DNA of 64,000 nucleotides, taken from positions 1 to 64,000 of the forward strand of contig NZ_JAMZAW010000018.1 in assembly GCF_024158745.1 (NCBI RefSeq), read 5' to 3'. The notes below the pieces were generated by a model. It did no database searches and was not told the origin of the DNA. It saw nothing but the letters and a program-made list of their open reading frames with translations. The translations under genes and the position numbers were made by a program. Origin of the DNA: Paenibacillus tyrphae (GTDB lineage: Bacteria > Bacillota > Bacilli > Paenibacillales > NBRC-103111). Shown here piece after piece: positions 1-11,251 of this stretch (the first letter of the stretch is position 1; each line of letters begins with the position of its first letter).

Positions 1-52
1 AATGCTTGTTACGCTTGGCATTTCGTTCTCATTTGTTCAGTTTTCAAAGAGC
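1..52 (-). other. rRNA operon leader with boxA-like element
   Basis: Read on the minus strand, 32-52 gives GCTCTTTGAAAACTGAACAA, the conserved boxA-like antitermination leader that precedes 16S rRNA in Bacillus and Paenibacillus rrn operons. It is followed by an AT-rich spacer that runs out of the window at base 1. No mature rRNA lies inside the window. I infer that a 16S gene begins a short way to the left, reading left. The same motif can occur in 16S-23S spacers, but the promoters just upstream favour the operon leader. Confidence 0.75.
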
Positions 53-88
53 TTTCGTCACTATTCTGTTCTGCCGTGACAAGATCTA

Positions 89-117
89 ATCTTATCACAT
101 CAAGACGAGCTTTGCAA
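89..117 (-). promoter_or_regulatory. rrn P2 promoter
   Basis: On the minus strand the -35 TTGCAA (112-117) and -10 TAAGAT (89-94) are separated by exactly 17 bases. It lies about 40 bases before the boxA-like leader, as expected for the proximal promoter of an rRNA operon. Confidence 0.7.
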
Positions 118-177
118 CTACTTTTTTTTCGTTGGCCGCTCGTTCAAGGCTTACTGCCTCTCGCGGCGACAAGCAAT

Positions 178-207
178 AATGTATCACAGATCCCGGGTCG
201 AATGCAA
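178..207 (-). promoter_or_regulatory. rrn P1 promoter
   Basis: On the minus strand the -35 TTGCAT (202-207) and -10 TACATT (178-183) are 18 bases apart. The -10 lies 89 bases upstream of the P2 -10, matching the tandem P1/P2 spacing typical of Bacillus rrn operons. The hexamers are weaker than those of P2. Confidence 0.55.
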
Positions 208-294
208 CCACAAATTTTGGCAATTGTAAATCGGGCCTACTCCTCGACATGTGACGTACTTTTTAGCGGGCATTTCATAGCTCTTGCCGAGAAC

Positions 295-330
295 GAAAAA
301 CCGCCGCGCTCCTTTTTCGGAACCGGCGGT
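295..330 (-). terminator. Terminator of the pcrB-pcrA-ligA operon
   Basis: Minus-strand hairpin with 7-bp arms ACCGCCG/CGGCGGT (324-330 with 300-306) followed by a T run at 295-299. It starts 27 bases after the ligA stop and upstream of the rrn promoters, so it insulates the two units. Confidence 0.8.
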
Positions 331-356
331 CTCGTGCTGCACAGCGTGACGCGCGA

Positions 357-2390
<2,034 letters not shown>

Positions 2391-2429
2391 TCATGGCTAC
2401 GGGATATAAGGGTTGCCTCGCCTGGCGTT

Positions 2430-4745
2430 TTAGCTCTGCTTGGTAATCGGTGCAAATTTGGCCAGCAGCCGCTTGACGCCCACGGGCGCCGGGAAAGCGA
2501 TCTGCAGCTCGGTGTCGTCGCCCGAGCCTTTGATGGCGACGACGACACCGGTGCCCCACTTGCCGTGCGACACTTTGTCGCCCATGGCAAAATCGGTCGC
2601 CTGCGCCGCGGGGGCCGCGGCTTTGGGCGCTGCGCCTCCCGCTGCGGCGGACGGGCTGCCGCTGCGGAAGCTCACCGGCGTGCGGCCCGCCTGCGTGGGC
2701 GCGCCGCCGAAGCCTCCAGCGCTGCCGAAGCGGCGTTCGCCGCCGGCCCACGCCGGGGTTGACGCTCCGCCGCGGCCGAAGCCGCCGCCGGCGCGGACGG
2801 TCTCCAGGAGCTCCTGCGGCAGCTCCTGAAGAAACCGGGACGGCGCGTTCGCCGTCGTCCGTCCGAACAACGTGCGCATCCGGGCGCACGTAAGGAACAG
2901 CTCCTCCTCGGCACGGGTAATGCCGACGTAGGCGAGGCGCCGCTCCTCCTCCAGCTCCTCGTTGTCCATCAAGGCCCGGCTGTGCGGGAATACGCCTTCC
3001 TCAAGGCCCATGATGAAGACGACGGGGAACTCGAGTCCTTTGGCGCTGTGCATCGTCATGAGCACAACGCCTTGTTTTCCCGCTTCCGGGTCCTGATTCA
3101 TCGAGTCAATGTCGGCGATCAGCGCCAGATCGGTCAGGAACGAGACGAGGGATTTATCCTCGTTGCGCTTCTCGAAGTCCATGGTCACAGACAGGAACTC
3201 GTCGATGTTCTCCAGCCGCGCCTGCGACTCGATCGTGTTCTCCCGCTTCAGTTCCTCGCGGTAGCCGCTCATCTCGAGCATTTTCTCCGTCAGCTCGGTA
3301 ACGGACAAATAATCGACCATCCGGTACAGGTTCTCGATCATGTCGCGGAAATCGGCCAGCGCGTTGCGGGCTTTGGCACCGATCTCCATGCTGTCCACGT
3401 TCTCCAGCATCGCAAACATTGATACGCCGAATTGCCCCGCCGCTGCCCCAAGCCGCTCGACCGTCGTATCCCCGATGCCCCGCTTTGGCACATTGACGAT
3501 CCGCGCAAAGCTGATATCGTCGTCCGGGTTCGAGATAAGCCGCAGGTAGGCGAGAATGTCCTTGATCTCTTTGCGGTCGTAGAACTTGATGCCCCCGACG
3601 ATCTGGTAAGGAATATCCGATTTGATCAAAATTTCCTCGATCACCCGGGACTGCGCATTCGTGCGGTACAATATGGCATGGTCTCGGAACAGCCGCCCTT
3701 TATCCACATTTTTGCGGATTTCGCCGGTGATGAAATAGCCTTCCTCATGCTCGGAATCGGCTTGATAAAGCCGGATTTTCTGCCCTTCACCCTTGTCGGT
3801 CCACAGGTTCTTCGGCTTGCGTCCGGTGTTGTTGGCGATCACTTTGTTCGCGGCGTTCAGGATGTTCGAGGTCGAGCGGTAATTTTGCTCGAGCAAAATG
3901 GTGGTGGCGTTCGGGTAATCTTTTTCGAAATCGAGAATATTGCTGATGTCGGCCCCGCGCCAGCGGTAAATCGACTGGTCGCTGTCGCCGACGACGCAAA
4001 TGCGCTTGTATTTATCGGCCAGCATCCGGCACAGCATATACTGGGCGCGGTTCGTATCCTGGTATTCGTCCACATGAAGGTACTGAAACTTGTTCTGGTA
4101 AAAATCGAGCACCTCGGGCACTTGCTGGAACAGCTCGATCGTGGTCATGATCAGATCGTCGAAATCAAGCGAGTTGTTGGCCTTCAGCTTGCGCTGGTAG
4201 GACGAATATACTTTGGCGACGATACCGTCGAAGTAGTCGCCGATTTTGCGCTCGAATTTCTCCGGCGTCAGCAGCTCGTTCTTGGCGTTGCTGATCGCGG
4301 CCTGGACCGCTTTGGGCTCGAATTTTTTCGAGTCGATGTTCATCTCTTTCATGCAATTTTTGATCACGGACAGCTGGTCGCCCGAATCGAGAATCGTAAA
4401 ATTCGACGTGAAGCCGATCCGTGAAATGTCGCGGCGCAAAATACGCACGCACATCGAGTGGAAGGTGGATACCCAAATATCTCCCCCCTGTGGGCCGACA
4501 AGGGCGCTGACGCGCTCCTGCATCTCCCTCGCCGCTTTGTTCGTGAACGTAATGGCCAGAATGCTCCACGGCGCCGCTTTGCGCGTCGCGATCAAATAAG
4601 CGATCCGGTGCGTCAGCACGCGGGTTTTGCCGCTGCCCGCCCCGGCCATGATCAGCAGCGGTCCGTCCGTCGCTTCGACGGCGCGTCTTTGCTGCGGGTT
4701 GAGCTTTTGAATCGCTTTGAGTATATCGATAGGTTCGTTGATCAT
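2430..4745 (-). CDS. pcrA: ATP-dependent DNA helicase PcrA (UvrD family)
   Basis: 771 residues, SF1A 3'-5' helicase used in repair and plasmid replication and to clear RecA or stalled polymerase. Visible: Q-motif LNPQQRRAV at about 15-23, Walker A GAGSGKT at 35-41, Walker B VDEYQDT, motif [17 protein letters not shown], and GITRAEE near residue 615. A Gly/Ala/Pro-rich linker (about 655-720) joins the core to a Tudor-like tail ([13 protein letters not shown]) that contacts RNA polymerase in the family. ATG start at 4745 after AAAGGAAA. It begins 16 bases after pcrB, so it is surely co-transcribed. Confidence 0.96.
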   Translation of the reverse strand: MINEPIDILKAIQKLNPQQRRAVEATDGPLLIMAGAGSGKTRVLTHRIAYLIATRKAAPWSILAITFTNKAAREMQERVSALVGPQGGDIWVSTFHSMCVRILRRDISRIGFTSNFTILDSGDQLSVIKNCMKEMNIDSKKFEPKAVQAAISNAKNELLTPEKFERKIGDYFDGIVAKVYSSYQRKLKANNSLDFDDLIMTTIELFQQVPEVLDFYQNKFQYLHVDEYQDTNRAQYMLCRMLADKYKRICVVGDSDQSIYRWRGADISNILDFEKDYPNATTILLEQNYRSTSNILNAANKVIANNTGRKPKNLWTDKGEGQKIRLYQADSEHEEGYFITGEIRKNVDKGRLFRDHAILYRTNAQSRVIEEILIKSDIPYQIVGGIKFYDRKEIKDILAYLRLISNPDDDISFARIVNVPKRGIGDTTVERLGAAAGQFGVSMFAMLENVDSMEIGAKARNALADFRDMIENLYRMVDYLSVTELTEKMLEMSGYREELKRENTIESQARLENIDEFLSVTMDFEKRNEDKSLVSFLTDLALIADIDSMNQDPEAGKQGVVLMTMHSAKGLEFPVVFIMGLEEGVFPHSRALMDNEELEEERRLAYVGITRAEEELFLTCARMRTLFGRTTANAPSRFLQELPQELLETVRAGGGFGRGGASTPAWAGGERRFGSAGGFGGAPTQAGRTPVSFRSGSPSAAAGGAAPKAAAPAAQATDFAMGDKVSHGKWGTGVVVAIKGSGDDTELQIAFPAPVGVKRLLAKFAPITKQS

Positions 4746-4761
4746 TATTTTTATTTCCTTT

Positions 4762-5457
4762 CTAACGCATTTCCATTACCGCCGGGACCGTAGCAAGCGC
4801 CCGTTCAAGATCATCGTATACCGCGTTGCCTACAACGACGGTATGCGCCGCCTTGGCCGCCTCACGCGCTTTCTCCGGGCTGTCGATGCCGCCGCCGTAA
4901 AACAATCGCGACTGGGAAAGCAGCCGCTTCACCCGGCCGACCAGCTCCATATCGCCGAATACGCCGCTGTATTCCAAATAAACGATCGGACAGCGGAATA
5001 AACGGTCGGCGATGCGGGCATAGGCCTCCACATCTTTCGCGTCGAGCTGCGCGTCGGCTTCGGTCAGCTTGGCCGCCGTGGATTCGCCGTTCAATATAAT
5101 GTAGCCTTCTGGGACGAGCTCGTCCCAATCCAAAATCGCGCCGTATTCCTTTAGCGCCTGCTGATGTCGTCCGACGATCCACTGCGTGTCCCCAGCGTTC
5201 AGCACGATGGGGATCATAAACAAGTCAAACCCCGGCACGATCGCCTCCGTGTCCGACACTTCCAAGACGCACGGCACTTCATACCGACGGATGCGCGCCA
5301 GAAGGTCGACGGTGTTGTCGAAAGTGACGCCGGACGAGCCGCCGACCATCACCGCATCGGTGCCGGAGAGGCAGATGCGCTCAAGCGCTTCGTCGCCGAT
5401 CTCCCGGTCCGGGTCAAGTTTAAACACATGCTTCCACTCTTCCATACGCAAATGCAA
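4762..5457 (-). CDS. pcrB: Heptaprenylglyceryl phosphate synthase PcrB
   Basis: 231-residue TIM-barrel prenyltransferase of the GGGP synthase family. In Firmicutes PcrB joins heptaprenyl diphosphate to sn-glycerol-1-phosphate, giving an archaeal-type ether lipid precursor. Closely matches B. subtilis PcrB along its whole length: [10 protein letters not shown] near the start, [42 protein letters not shown] and FYGGGI. The start is TTG at 5457: AGGAGG lies 8 bases before it, whereas the in-frame ATG at 5445 would be 20 bases away. Upstream of pcrA in the usual Firmicute order. Confidence 0.95.
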   Translation of the reverse strand: MHLRMEEWKHVFKLDPDREIGDEALERICLSGTDAVMVGGSSGVTFDNTVDLLARIRRYEVPCVLEVSDTEAIVPGFDLFMIPIVLNAGDTQWIVGRHQQALKEYGAILDWDELVPEGYIILNGESTAAKLTEADAQLDAKDVEAYARIADRLFRCPIVYLEYSGVFGDMELVGRVKRLLSQSRLFYGGGIDSPEKAREAAKAAHTVVVGNAVYDDLERALATVPAVMEMR

Positions 5458-5603
5458 AGAAAATGCCTCCTGTCCGTTAAACGCGGCAAGCCCGCCGCCC
5501 CCGGAAAAGGAACGTACGGAGCTGATTCATTCTGTCTCAAGTCAAGTCTATGCGAGCCCGCGCCCGGTGTCAATGAAGCCTGCGGGGAACCGCTCTTCTT
5601 CCT

Positions 5604-5643
5604 ATTATACCATAAAACAAGCAAGGAATAGGAATGCTTGTTC
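5604..5643 (-). promoter_or_regulatory. Possible pcrB promoter -10 and adjacent hairpin
   Basis: Minus-strand TATAAT at 5604-5609 with no convincing -35. Immediately upstream, AACAAGCA (5617-5624) and TGCTTGTT (5636-5643) form an 8-bp hairpin with an 11-base loop, at the place where a regulator could bind. The role is inferred. Confidence 0.35.
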
Positions 5644-5690
5644 GTCTGCATCGGAAGATGGACCGGAACCTTTTTCCATAGTCGACATAC

Positions 5691-5725
5691 AAAAAACAGA
5701 CTGGCGCGTAATAGACACCAGTCTG
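5691..5725 (-). terminator. Terminator after the lipoprotein gene
   Basis: Minus-strand hairpin CAGACTGG/CCAGTCTG (5718-5725 with 5697-5704) followed by six T (5691-5696). Sits 26 bases after the stop of the lipoprotein gene. Confidence 0.85.
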
Positions 5726-5750
5726 CTGTAAATAAAGCTGTTTGGGCTGT

Positions 5751-6335
5751 TCAAGAGCGGGTCTTGAATTCGCTGACGATCAAGCGGTCGCCTTGCACGC
5801 TGTAGGCGGACTCGTGATGCATGACGGATTCGCTGTATTCCTGCTTCGACCTGCCGGTCAGGCTGAGCTTGTACTGCCCCTCGGCCGGCTGCGATTTGTG
5901 CAGTTGATACTGTCCCCATTCGCTGCGCAGGCCCAGCATCGCCTTGGTGCTGTTCGCTTGGTACGTTCCGATCCGGGGGTCCCGGCGGTAAAAGTAATCG
6001 ATCATCCGCCGCGCCATGTCTGGCGTATATACTTTCCCCAGTTGTGTCTGCATCTCGCGCATGGCGTGTTCGTCCATCTCCCCGGTAACCGGCGAAGACA
6101 GCACTTTATGCGTCCAGTCGTCCAATTGCTTAATCCAAGCGATGATCTCTTGATCGGACTTGTTCATGATTTCTTTTCCCATCGGCGGCGGCTCGATTTG
6201 GCTGAACGTCTGCAGCAGCCTCTCGCGGCCTACCGTTTTTTGCAGCGTCTTCATATCGGTGGCGTGGCGATCGGGCTCCCTTGTACAGCCGCACAGAAGC
6301 GCCGCGGCCAGAAGCAGTGTGACGATGATTTTCAC
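5751..6335 (-). CDS. Putative lipoprotein of unknown function
   Basis: 194 residues. A short hydrophobic signal peptide ends in the lipobox LCGC with Cys17 as the lipidation site, so it should be anchored on the outer face of the membrane. The rest is hydrophilic, with helical stretches up to about 125 and beta-like segments at the end; I recognise no domain. Start is GTG at 6335, 9 bases after GGAAGGGGC. A sigma-G/F-like promoter lies upstream (see 6372-6401), so it may be made in the forespore. It is monocistronic, with its own terminator. Not GerD by sequence. Confidence 0.75.
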   Translation of the reverse strand: MKIIVTLLLAAALLCGCTREPDRHATDMKTLQKTVGRERLLQTFSQIEPPPMGKEIMNKSDQEIIAWIKQLDDWTHKVLSSPVTGEMDEHAMREMQTQLGKVYTPDMARRMIDYFYRRDPRIGTYQANSTKAMLGLRSEWGQYQLHKSQPAEGQYKLSLTGRSKQEYSESVMHHESAYSVQGDRLIVSEFKTRS

Positions 6336-6371
6336 CCGGATGATGCCCCTTCCGTGTTGGCTCTTTTTTCG

Positions 6372-6401
6372 TATTATGGTTCAAAGACGAAAAAATATAC
6401 C
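6372..6401 (-). promoter_or_regulatory. Candidate sigma-G-type promoter of the lipoprotein gene
   Basis: Minus strand GGTATA (6396-6401), 17 bases, CATAATA (6372-6378). This fits the sigma-G form TGnATA-N17/18-CATnnTA with one mismatch. A 9-bp inverted repeat TTTTTTCGT/ACGAAAAAA (6364-6372 and 6387-6395) fills the spacer and -10, and could be a binding site. Confidence 0.45.
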
Positions 6402-6464
6402 AAGCTTGCGGAGGAGGTCCAGCCCATGCCCTGCTCATGAGAGTTGCCCGTATCATCTCATCGC

Positions 6465-8393
6465 TTACAAGCTCTTCATCTGGGCCATGTAAGCGCGGCG
6501 GGTGAGCAGGAAATAACCAAATTGCAACACGGCAAAAACGGAAATGACAAGCGCCCCGTAAAACCATACGTTCATCGAGAGTAAATTAGCCAGCGTCTTG
6601 TAAGCGAAAGCCGCGTGAGCCGCGCCTACGACAACCGGGAGCAGAAACAACAGACCGATCTGTACGTTAATGATCCGCCGGACTTCAGGCACAGACATCC
6701 CGATCCGCATGAGAGCGCGATATTGATGGTCGTCTTCCTGCAGCTCGGTGAACAGCTTGAAATACAGCATGCTCGCCGAAGCGACAAAGAACAGGAAGCT
6801 GACGAATAAACCGATAAGCATCGTTAATGACCAGCTTTGCTGGACCGCGGCATAGAAGGACGTGCGGTCGGACAAGCGCTTCCTATGCTCTTTGGGAACG
6901 GATTGCTTCACTTTCTCTACGGCAGCGGCATGCTCCTGCCAGCGGTTCAACTCAAATCCGTAATAGACAAGCCTCTGGTCGTCGGGCGTCTCTTTCATCA
7001 TCCGGGAATACTCCCCGTCATTGACTACGAGCATCCCGGTCGCCGCCCCCATCAGGTTAATCACGCCTCCCGTCACCTGCCCGTCCATCTCCAGCGGCCA
7101 GGCTTGCCCGTTTAATTGAACGGTCCGCCGCGAGCCTTTTTCCATTAGTATAACGTCGCCCATTCGGTAAGGATAGCTGAATACGGCATGCCCCGGCGCG
7201 ATCTGAAGCGGAGCTGCGTACTCGATTCCTTCCACCGCCCGATTGTAATCGGATTCCGAGATCAGCAGCGCTGTCGTATCGGAGACACGGGAGCCGTCTA
7301 GCTTAAGCGGGACCTGTACGCCTACGATTTTCAATTCCTTTGCCAAGCTCGCCCCTTCGGCGGCCAGTATGGCCTTGAGCTTGTCCGCATCGATCGCGTG
7401 ACGGTCACCGGGCCCTTGTTCGGTAAAGCTTATCGTATTCGGAAACTGCTCCATCAGCTGCTGATCGATGCTCTTATAAAATACGTAAATCGTGCCCGAC
7501 GCCGTCAAAATGACCGCGCTTAAAACCGAAACGACAAACAGCGTACGCGCGTTGTCTTTGATTTTGAACGCAAGCTGCGAGATCGCAATCAGATTCGTAC
7601 GGTTATAATACAAACCCGTCATTCGCTGCAGTCTGCCGATAATCGCCACGCTCGCCTGCGTGAACAGGAAATAGGTGCCGATCACGGTTAAAAAAATGAT
7701 CGGAAGCATAAGGTACATAATGAGCTTCACCGAAGTCGTGAACGCCAAATAATAGCCGCCTCCAAGGCAGACGACCGCCAAGACGGTCAGCCACAGGGAA
7801 GCCACGGGAGGCTTTTTCGGCTGCTTGCCCGCCCGCAATAGCGCAATGATCTGGCTGCGGCCAACGTTGAACATCGCAAACAGGGTCATCGCGAGAAACA
7901 AGGCCAGGAAACCGATGACCGTCTGAAGCAGCGCCTGGGGCGGTACGGCGAAGCGGATCGGACTATCCGTTTGAAGCAACCGCGCAATAGCCAAGAAGAA
8001 CAGCTTCGAGAACAGCATGCCGGCACCGATCCCGACGCCGATCGACAGCAGTCCGATTATCATCTGCTCGTAGAACATCAGGCGGCAAATCTGCGAACGG
8101 GTCATTCCGAACAAGGTAAGCAAGCCGAATTCTTTCTTGCGCGTCTTGAGAAAAGCAAAGCTGGCGTACAGCACGAAAAAAAACGAGAACACGACGATCA
8201 GAATCTGACAGGCGAAGAGCACTTGTTTCACCATGCTCGCGGCTTTGATGTTCCCGTTTACGACTTCGGGATGGTAGATGAACGATCCGAACATATAGAA
8301 GACCATGACGGAAAAAGCGCTGCTCAGAAAAAAGGCGACATACCGGTGCCAATTGCCTTGAATATTTTTAAGGGCGAGCTGTCGGAAGTTCAT
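6465..8393 (-). CDS. Bce-type ABC transporter permease (FtsX family)
   Basis: 642 residues, the length of BceB-type permeases of antimicrobial-peptide detoxification modules. About ten membrane segments: one near 17-38, a group at 55-250 and 280-310, a large extracytoplasmic domain at about 310-520, and three segments at the end (about 525-545, 575-600, 610-632). In this family the large outer domain senses the peptide, and the permease also acts as sensor for the kinase. Start ATG at 8393 with GGGAGGG. It overlaps the ATPase gene by 26 bases, suggesting translational coupling. The substrate cannot be read from sequence; bacitracin or a lantibiotic-like peptide is usual. Confidence 0.88.
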   Translation of the reverse strand: MNFRQLALKNIQGNWHRYVAFFLSSAFSVMVFYMFGSFIYHPEVVNGNIKAASMVKQVLFACQILIVVFSFFFVLYASFAFLKTRKKEFGLLTLFGMTRSQICRLMFYEQMIIGLLSIGVGIGAGMLFSKLFFLAIARLLQTDSPIRFAVPPQALLQTVIGFLALFLAMTLFAMFNVGRSQIIALLRAGKQPKKPPVASLWLTVLAVVCLGGGYYLAFTTSVKLIMYLMLPIIFLTVIGTYFLFTQASVAIIGRLQRMTGLYYNRTNLIAISQLAFKIKDNARTLFVVSVLSAVILTASGTIYVFYKSIDQQLMEQFPNTISFTEQGPGDRHAIDADKLKAILAAEGASLAKELKIVGVQVPLKLDGSRVSDTTALLISESDYNRAVEGIEYAAPLQIAPGHAVFSYPYRMGDVILMEKGSRRTVQLNGQAWPLEMDGQVTGGVINLMGAATGMLVVNDGEYSRMMKETPDDQRLVYYGFELNRWQEHAAAVEKVKQSVPKEHRKRLSDRTSFYAAVQQSWSLTMLIGLFVSFLFFVASASMLYFKLFTELQEDDHQYRALMRIGMSVPEVRRIINVQIGLLFLLPVVVGAAHAAFAYKTLANLLSMNVWFYGALVISVFAVLQFGYFLLTRRAYMAQMKSL

Positions 8394-9150
8394 CGAAGTT
8401 CCCTCCCAGCACGCTTAAGCTGTCCAAAATTTGCTGAAAAAAAGCCTGCCGGTTCGCGCCGCGGCGAATTTCCGAAAACAGCTTGCCGTCCTTGATGAAC
8501 ACGACCCGCTTGCAGTAGCTGGCGGCGAACGGATCATGCGTCACCATCAGGATGGTCACTTCCCGCTCCTCGTTAAGGCTGCGCAGCGACTCCATCACGT
8601 CTTTGGCCGCCTTCGAATCCAGATTGCCCGTCAGTTCGTCGGCCAGCAGCATCGACGGACGGTGAATGATCGCCCGTGCAATAGCCGTGCGCTGCTGCTG
8701 CCCCCCGGATACCTCGTACGTCCGCTTAGATAAAATCGGGGTAATGCCGAGAACATCGGCGATTTCCGCCACGCGCCGCTCGATCTCGGACGGCTTCGTC
8801 CCTTCCAGCACAAGTGGCAAAATGATGTTTTCTTTGATCGAGAGCGTCTCCAGCAGATTGAAATCTTGAAACACGAAGCCGAGCTCGCGGCGGCGGAATA
8901 AAGCAAGCTGCTTGTTGTTCAGCCTCGCCGGGTCGGTGCCGTTGATTTCAATATGTCCCGAGGTCGGTTTGTCGATCGTGGCGAGCAGATTGAGCAGCGT
9001 CGTCTTGCCGCTGCCCGACGGCCCCATAATGCCGGTGAATTCGCCCCGTTCGATTTCCAGCGAGATATGCTCCAGCGCTTTATAAACGACGCCTTTGCCG
9101 GCGCTGCCGTATATTTTGGACAAGGCGTCCGTCTTCAGTACAGTAGTCAC
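8368..9150 (-). CDS. Bce-type ABC transporter ATPase
   Basis: 260 residues of the MacB/BceA-type ATPase family. Walker A GPSGSGKTT near 43-51, Q-loop VFQDFNLL, signature VSGGQQQR, Walker B and D-loop region LLADELTGNLDS (Leu replaces the more common Pro after DE), H-loop MVTHD. Start is GTG at 9150 with AAAGGAGG 9 bases before. It is the first gene of the transporter pair, 108 bases after the kinase gene, leaving room for a response-regulator-controlled promoter. Confidence 0.9.
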   Translation of the reverse strand: MTTVLKTDALSKIYGSAGKGVVYKALEHISLEIERGEFTGIMGPSGSGKTTLLNLLATIDKPTSGHIEINGTDPARLNNKQLALFRRRELGFVFQDFNLLETLSIKENIILPLVLEGTKPSEIERRVAEIADVLGITPILSKRTYEVSGGQQQRTAIARAIIHRPSMLLADELTGNLDSKAAKDVMESLRSLNEEREVTILMVTHDPFAASYCKRVVFIKDGKLFSEIRRGANRQAFFQQILDSLSVLGGNFDELPTARP

Positions 9151-9187
9151 GATGCGGGTCCTCCTTTGATCACTTCACTCTGCCTGT

Positions 9188-9193
9188 AGTATA
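9188..9193 (-). promoter_or_regulatory. Possible -10 of the transporter operon
   Basis: Minus-strand TATACT in the 108-base gap between kinase and ATPase genes, without a good -35. A weak -35 is common for promoters that need a Bce-type response regulator, but I find no clear TnACA-N4-TGTAA operator. Confidence 0.3.
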
Positions 9194-9258
9194 CGAAGGT
9201 TCCGCCGGCCAAGCCATCGATTCACCTTACATGGCAAACCCGTTTTCTTACAACATCG

Positions 9259-10368
9259 TCACTTAAGGGGCAGCAGCCCCTCGTGCAGCGCTCCGCTGCG
9301 CGGGAAATGAAGGCGGACGGTCGTTCCTTCCCCGAGCTTCGATTCGATCTCAAGCCGGTGTCCGAGCCTCCGGCACGCTTCCTTGGCGACAAACAGCCCC
9401 ATGCCGGTCGATTCGGCGACCAGCCTGCCGTTCTCGCCGGTAAAAAAAGGATCGCACACCCGCGGAAGATCCTGCTCGGCGATGCCGATCCCTTCGTCCT
9501 GAAATACGGCATGGCAGCCGCTGCCGTCCTTCGTGATCGTCATGATCAGCGATTTGCTGCCGTCGTGCTTGCTTTTGGAATATTTAATCGCATTCGAGAC
9601 GATTTGATGCAAAATGATGCCCAGCCATTTATCGTCCGTATCGATATAGCACGCTTCGTGGCTGGCAATCAGCTTCGGATATATCCGGTAGCGGATGCAT
9701 GCCTTCTTATGCTCGTTAATGACATGGCGCACCGCTTGCAGCAGGTCGACTTTCTGCATGCGAAGATCCGCTTCGAACTTCTCAAGCCGTGCCGTGTGCA
9801 GCATCATGTCGAGGCCTTGACGCAGCTTCTCGTTTTCTTCCTGGATGCTCTCCAACACAGCCCCAACCGGACGTTGGGGCGCTTCCTTCGGCGCGGCGTG
9901 CGGCTGCTCGGTCAGCAGTCCGATGACGGACACCGGTGTTTTCATTTGATGCACCCACAACCGAACGAACGTTTGGTGCTGATCTTGTGAAATCCGGTGC
10001 TTCTCGAGCCGGTCGGTATAAGCGCCGTATAATTCCAGCAGCAGCTCTACAGCAATCCGCTGTTCCCGGGTGACGCCCGTAGGCAGGCTTATAACGCCCT
10101 CCATCGCCTCAGGCTTGCGGCCGTTGAGCCCGCTTTGCTTCAGTATGCGGAGGCCTTGGAAATACCCTCGCTGCCTGATGTAGTCCAAGATCAAGAAAGC
10201 GGCGAGCCCCGCTGCCGATAGTAACGCCATGTAGGCGATATTGTCTCCGTCGAGCGAAACGTTTTTGCCCAGCAGGTCCAACTGCACGACTGCCGCGATC
10301 AAGATCACATTGATTGAATAAATGACGATAAATCTGATGCGGTCGGCCAAAAAGTCGCGAAAGCTCAT
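9259..10368 (-). CDS. BceS-like sensor histidine kinase
   Basis: 369 residues. Two membrane helices (about 11-31 and 44-62) enclose only a very short outer loop, the layout of intramembrane-sensing kinases that depend on their ABC transporter for input. H-box VHQMKTP with His140, N-box ILHQIVSNAIKYSK, G1 DEGIGI, G2 STGMGLFVAK. I moved the start to ATG 10368, which overlaps the stop of the regulator gene as ATGA and follows GGGAGGGCGAAGG; the open frame extends another 50 codons upstream without support. Confidence 0.92.
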   Translation of the reverse strand: MSFRDFLADRIRFIVIYSINVILIAAVVQLDLLGKNVSLDGDNIAYMALLSAAGLAAFLILDYIRQRGYFQGLRILKQSGLNGRKPEAMEGVISLPTGVTREQRIAVELLLELYGAYTDRLEKHRISQDQHQTFVRLWVHQMKTPVSVIGLLTEQPHAAPKEAPQRPVGAVLESIQEENEKLRQGLDMMLHTARLEKFEADLRMQKVDLLQAVRHVINEHKKACIRYRIYPKLIASHEACYIDTDDKWLGIILHQIVSNAIKYSKSKHDGSKSLIMTITKDGSGCHAVFQDEGIGIAEQDLPRVCDPFFTGENGRLVAESTGMGLFVAKEACRRLGHRLEIESKLGEGTTVRLHFPRSGALHEGLLPLK

Positions 10369-11069
10369 CCTTCGCCCTCCCATGAAGATTGAAGCCGGTA
10401 GCCCTGGCCGCGGACCGTCTCGATGGCGCGCGTGATGCCGAGATCTTCCAATTTTTTGCGCACCCTCGTCACATTCACCGTCAGCGTATTGTCGTCGACG
10501 AAATCGATATCGTCCCACAGCGCTTCAAGCAACCGTTCGCGGGATACGACTTCTCCCGCCTGCTTCAGCAGAAGATCCAGCAGCAGCAGCTCGTTGCGGC
10601 TGAGGTCCACTTTCCGCCCAAACCATTCGGCAGAGCTCCGGGTCCGGTCGACGAACAGGCCGTTCAGCTCCGTCAGCTCGCGTCCGGACTGCGCCTGCGC
10701 ATATTCCCCATAGGCGCGGCGCAGAGCGCTTTTGACCTTCGCCATGACGACTTCCGAATGAAACGGCTTCGTTATGTAATCGTCGCCGCCGTTCTCAATG
10801 GCCATGATCTGGTCCATTTCCCCGACCCGCGCGGACATGAACAAGATCGGCACGCTGGAGACGGTGCGAATCTGACGGCACCAATAAAAGCCGTCGAAAC
10901 TAGGCAAATTGATATCGAGCAGCACCAGCTCGGGCTTATGCTGAAGGAACGCGTCCTTGATATGTTTATAGTCGGTCGTCCGAACCGCTTCGTACCCGTA
11001 CTTTTCCAAGTATTCCTGAAGGATACCGGCAATCTTATCGTCATCCTCCACGATCAGAATACGATACAT
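10365..11069 (-). CDS. BceR-like response regulator (OmpR family)
   Basis: 234 residues. Receiver domain with acidic EDD at 8-10, phosphorylation site Asp52 (LLDINLP) and the late Lys in ITKPF; C-terminal winged helix with TVNVTRVRKKL and the final GYRL. Expected to activate the neighbouring transporter genes after signalling from the kinase. The start is ATG at 11069, about 10 bases after AGAGGGG; the longer ATG at 11090 overlaps that ribosome site. A -10 TATAAT lies at 11105-11110 on the minus strand, with a weak -35. Confidence 0.92.
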   Translation of the reverse strand: MYRILIVEDDDKIAGILQEYLEKYGYEAVRTTDYKHIKDAFLQHKPELVLLDINLPSFDGFYWCRQIRTVSSVPILFMSARVGEMDQIMAIENGGDDYITKPFHSEVVMAKVKSALRRAYGEYAQAQSGRELTELNGLFVDRTRSSAEWFGRKVDLSRNELLLLDLLLKQAGEVVSRERLLEALWDDIDFVDDNTLTVNVTRVRKKLEDLGITRAIETVRGQGYRLQSSWEGEG

Positions 11070-11158
11070 TATCCCAAGTCCCCTCTCCATGTCGCTATGG
11101 AAATATTATACCCTTTTTTGGCAAGGCTCGGTTAGTAGTGGTGCTCGGTGCGGCTCTA

Positions 11159-11187
11159 TTTACATGAAAATCAAAATCGCATATGAT
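11159..11187 (+). promoter_or_regulatory. Sigma-A promoter of the VOC gene
   Basis: TTTACA (11159-11164), 17 bases, TATGAT (11182-11187); each hexamer has one mismatch to consensus. The predicted start is near 11194, leaving about 58 bases of leader. Confidence 0.7.
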
Positions 11188-11212
11188 AGATTTGTACCAT
11201 TTAATGAAATTT

Positions 11213-11231
11213 AGTTTCAATACATGAAACT
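11213..11231 (+). repeat. Inverted repeat in the VOC gene leader
   Basis: Perfect 7-bp arms AGTTTCA/TGAAACT around ATACA. It lies between the predicted transcription start and the ribosome binding site, where a repressor could act. No T run follows, so it is not a terminator. Confidence 0.5.
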
Positions 11232-11251
11232 TCAATGAGGGAGGATTAGTC

